Of a DNA stretch of 44,267 nucleotides, positions 42,142 through 44,267 are shown piece by piece. Position 1 is the first letter of the stretch, and each line of letters starts with the position of its first letter. Origin of the DNA: Intoshia linei (lineage: Eukaryota; Orthonectida; Rhopaluridae); contig LWCA01000184.1 of assembly GCA_001642005.1 (NCBI GenBank), forward strand, positions 1 through 44,267, written 5' to 3'. Both the position numbers and the translations under genes were made by a program. The notes beneath the pieces are model-generated. The model ran no database searches. It was not told the DNA's origin and saw nothing but the letters and a program-made list of their open reading frames with translations.

Positions 42142-43440
42142 CTGAAAAAATTATTTTTATAATAAAAATATAGTACCACCCGAAATTCTACTCAGCATTA
42201 ATATAAATATAAAATATATTAAATGCTTCATGATATTGTGAAAATGTGATGGTTGAATGTATAGGTTGTTAACAATATATTTACAATGCAATTAATATAG
42301 TATATACAAATGTGGTAGCAACGTTGAACTAGATATGTTATGAGAATAGCACAGAAATGTATTTAACGAATATTGAATTAGAAAACTTTACATGTAATAT
42401 CAAATATTGGCTACTATTTGTATTTTAAATGTGGGATATTTTAGTAATGTAGTCAATTTTGATAATAAGTTTATGTATAATATTGTCATTTTTCATATTT
42501 GGTGAAAATTAATTGAAATAACTATTTTTATAGATTCTTAATGGCATGTTTTTAGTTTATTAAATTTGCTGGACTATTTTTCAAGAATGTTGTAATGATT
42601 TTACTAAAATTTATAAACTTTTCAAATACACCATACATGTCTGGAAAATTTTAATAAAATTATAATCCATGTTTTATTTGTTTGATAGATTGGATGAAAA
42701 GCCTTTTAAATTTTACAATTTAAGGCTATTAATTGTATTTTGTACAGCTTTATTATGAATCACAATAATCACTAATGAAAAGAATCGTTTAGATTCTTTC
42801 AAGTCATCTTATAATGACTATTTACGTTAATTATAAATTTGTTTTAGCAATTTTTTTTTCTTTCGCAATCATAATATCATAATATATGTATGAAAATTAA
42901 TACGATAACAAAATCAGATTTAAGATTTAAAACAATTTCCCTATCGAAATATTAGTATTTATCTAAATATATTAGATTAGATACCACCTTGGATATTAAA
43001 AAATGAATAGATTAGTCAATTTGTGGATTTTATAAATATTTAAAAAAGGCATACAAAAGAAAAATACCACCAAGAAAAGCATCATTATAGTGTAATACAT
43101 ACAGTGCATGTGTAATGGTTAATGCATCGGTAAATAAAAAATTAATAGGTAAAAGTGATAAGAAATAATTTTTATTTTCGAATCATAAGCAGGGGTTAAA
43201 AAATTATAACTGTTCTGTTAAAAACAACAAATTCAATGCTATTTTCATTTATATAGAAAGGATTATTTTATTATTATTTTCTAATTGATATTTTAATTTT
43301 GTGATTGTAATGAATTGAGTCTATTTACTAAAATATAGATGTATTATTAACACTTTTAAATATTTTTATAAGTTTTTGACAAGTTGATAATGAATGTATA
43401 ATAAATCAGGTTCTTTTCATAGTATCCATAAGGATACTAC
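42142..43440. other. A+T-rich; includes LTR of the gypsy element at its right end
   Basis: No gene seen. The LTR that starts at 43441 on the minus strand must occupy the last few hundred bases, but its inner limit cannot be set because the second LTR lies outside the window. Confidence 0.4.
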
Positions 43441-44267
43441 ATTTTCCCCCTAAGAGAAATTTGGAGAGTAGTAAACTTGTTATTGTGCATTTGCGTTAAT
43501 GATATCAGAAATATTTTTCAAAACAAAATTTTCTCCGAACATTTTGTCGGCCTGAGATATAATCATCTGTAATTGTGTGGGATAAATACGTTCTTGAATG
43601 TGTAAAGCTCTACGAGGCAAGGTATCGGTATCAATATTGCTTTTGATATTTATTGATGTATTATAATTGACATAGCGCTTAGGTAAATTGATTTTACGCT
43701 TTGGCCTTTCTCTATACAAGTCGTGACTTTTTGAATTCACAGGAATATTGGGCACGTACGAGTTGTTGTGTTTTGAATGAGATTTTTGGACTTTTTTATC
43801 AAAATTACGCTTCATGGATTTGGTGTATTTTTTTATATATTCGTTTAATTTAATAAGAGAATTTTTATCTTGTTTACTGAATACGAGTTCCATGGAAGAG
43901 ATTCCCGTACGGGATGATGGTAATATTCTGAATGAATAAGTAATTTCGTCCAGTCTCTCATCCCAGTCATCAAATTCTATATTGCACAAAATTCTAAATT
44001 TTTCCATTATAGTACGATTAATTCTTTCTACCTTCCCGGTTTCATTGTGCCTGTAAGGCGAAGAATTCGATTTAATAATACCAAGTGTATCACATAATTC
44101 TTTAATAATGGACGACTCGAATTGCTTCCCTAAATCCGTTTGTATTTGAACAGGGGGTCCATAGTTTAATATTATAGATTTATATATGGCTTTAGATACG
44201 GTTTCGGCTGATATATTATCGACGGCTACACTTTCTAGCATTCCGGAATAATGATCTATCATATTTA
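43441..44267 (-). mobile_element. Ty3/gypsy-type LTR retrotransposon, 3' end, runs off window
   Basis: On the minus strand the pol frame ends at 43480 and is followed by a polypurine tract AGGGGGAAAA (43451-43442). The presumed 3' LTR begins TGTAGTATCC at 43441 and runs downward. The LTR opens with a perfect hairpin AGTATCC/GGATACT (43420-43437). The rest of pol and gag lies beyond 44267. Confidence 0.75.
43480..44262 (-). CDS. retrotransposon integrase, C-terminal part of pol (5' partial)
   Basis: At least 260 residues of the pol polyprotein. The DDE core is intact: Asp in IDHYSG (position 3 of the visible frame), Asp in IQTDLGKQFES (43) and Glu in ETGKVERINRT (79), giving the canonical spacing of 35 residues between the second Asp and the Glu. 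The conserved SPY before it and the TGxSxxELVF loop after it match Ty3/gypsy integrases. The tail is basic (RERPKRKINLPKRYV) with no chromodomain seen. There is no internal stop, so the insertion may be young. The frame is open to the window edge. Confidence 0.88.
   Translation of the reverse strand: MIDHYSGMLESVAVDNISAETVSKAIYKSIILNYGPPVQIQTDLGKQFESSIIKELCDTLGIIKSNSSPYRHNETGKVERINRTIMEKFRILCNIEFDDWDERLDEITYSFRILPSSRTGISSMELVFSKQDKNSLIKLNEYIKKYTKSMKRNFDKKVQKSHSKHNNSYVPNIPVNSKSHDLYRERPKRKINLPKRYVNYNTSINIKSNIDTDTLPRRALHIQERIYPTQLQMIISQADKMFGENFVLKNISDIINANAQ

Noticed and set aside
1-44267. tRNA or rRNA genes, CRISPR arrays, bacterial operons
   Set aside because: No cloverleaf or conserved rRNA string, no regularly spaced repeats, and the genes are spliced metazoan genes.

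Overview
The window is animal nuclear DNA. It is very A+T-rich (roughly three quarters A+T by eye), has spliced genes with many tiny introns (38-63 bp is common), and carries innexins, a calponin, a Sox factor, a tubulin-modifying TTLL enzyme and mitochondrial methylmalonyl-CoA mutase. The innexins have the CWVPAHF, YYQWVP and TMCDFL signatures that, from memory, fit annelid/mollusc-type (spiralian) innexins best. A reduced, fast-evolving spiralian such as an orthonectid is my best guess, but the taxon is inference only.

Layout: 311-4047 (+) calponin-family gene, five exons. 4393-6737 nested pogo-like and hAT elements plus an internally deleted hAT gene. 7927-9459 (+) TTLL5-like tubulin polyglutamylase in one exon. 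11227-14152 a hAT-like element whose transposase region is present twice, with a single N at the junction. 14663-15802 three more MITEs, one nested in another. 15893-21386 (+) methylmalonyl-CoA mutase, 16 exons, lacking the conserved N-terminal part. 21605-25064 and 25707-27045 (+) two tandem innexins. 27500-27811 (+) a small two-exon gene I do not recognise. 28977-32040 a composite of pogo-like, hAT and Helitron-like sequence with three single-N joins. 32367-36281 (-) a SoxD-like HMG-box gene in five exons, including a 28-nt micro-exon. 36745-37330 a decayed Tc1-like transposase. 38407-39885 a Tigger/pogo element with clean ends but a broken gene. 41145-41237 (+) an isolated cysteine-rich exon. 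43441-44267 (-) the 3' end of a Ty3/gypsy-type LTR retrotransposon that runs off the window.

The host genes are unrelated in function: muscle/cytoskeleton (calponin), cilia and microtubules (TTLL5), propionate/odd-chain catabolism (MUT), gap junctions (innexins) and transcription (Sox). Only the innexin pair is an obvious local duplication. Much of the remaining DNA is transposon-derived: hAT, pogo/Tigger, piggyBac-like, Tc1-like, gypsy, and one interspersed family with Helitron-like features present in about a dozen copies.

Exon boundaries were chosen by GT...AG sites, phase continuity and family similarity recalled from memory. No alignment or search was run.
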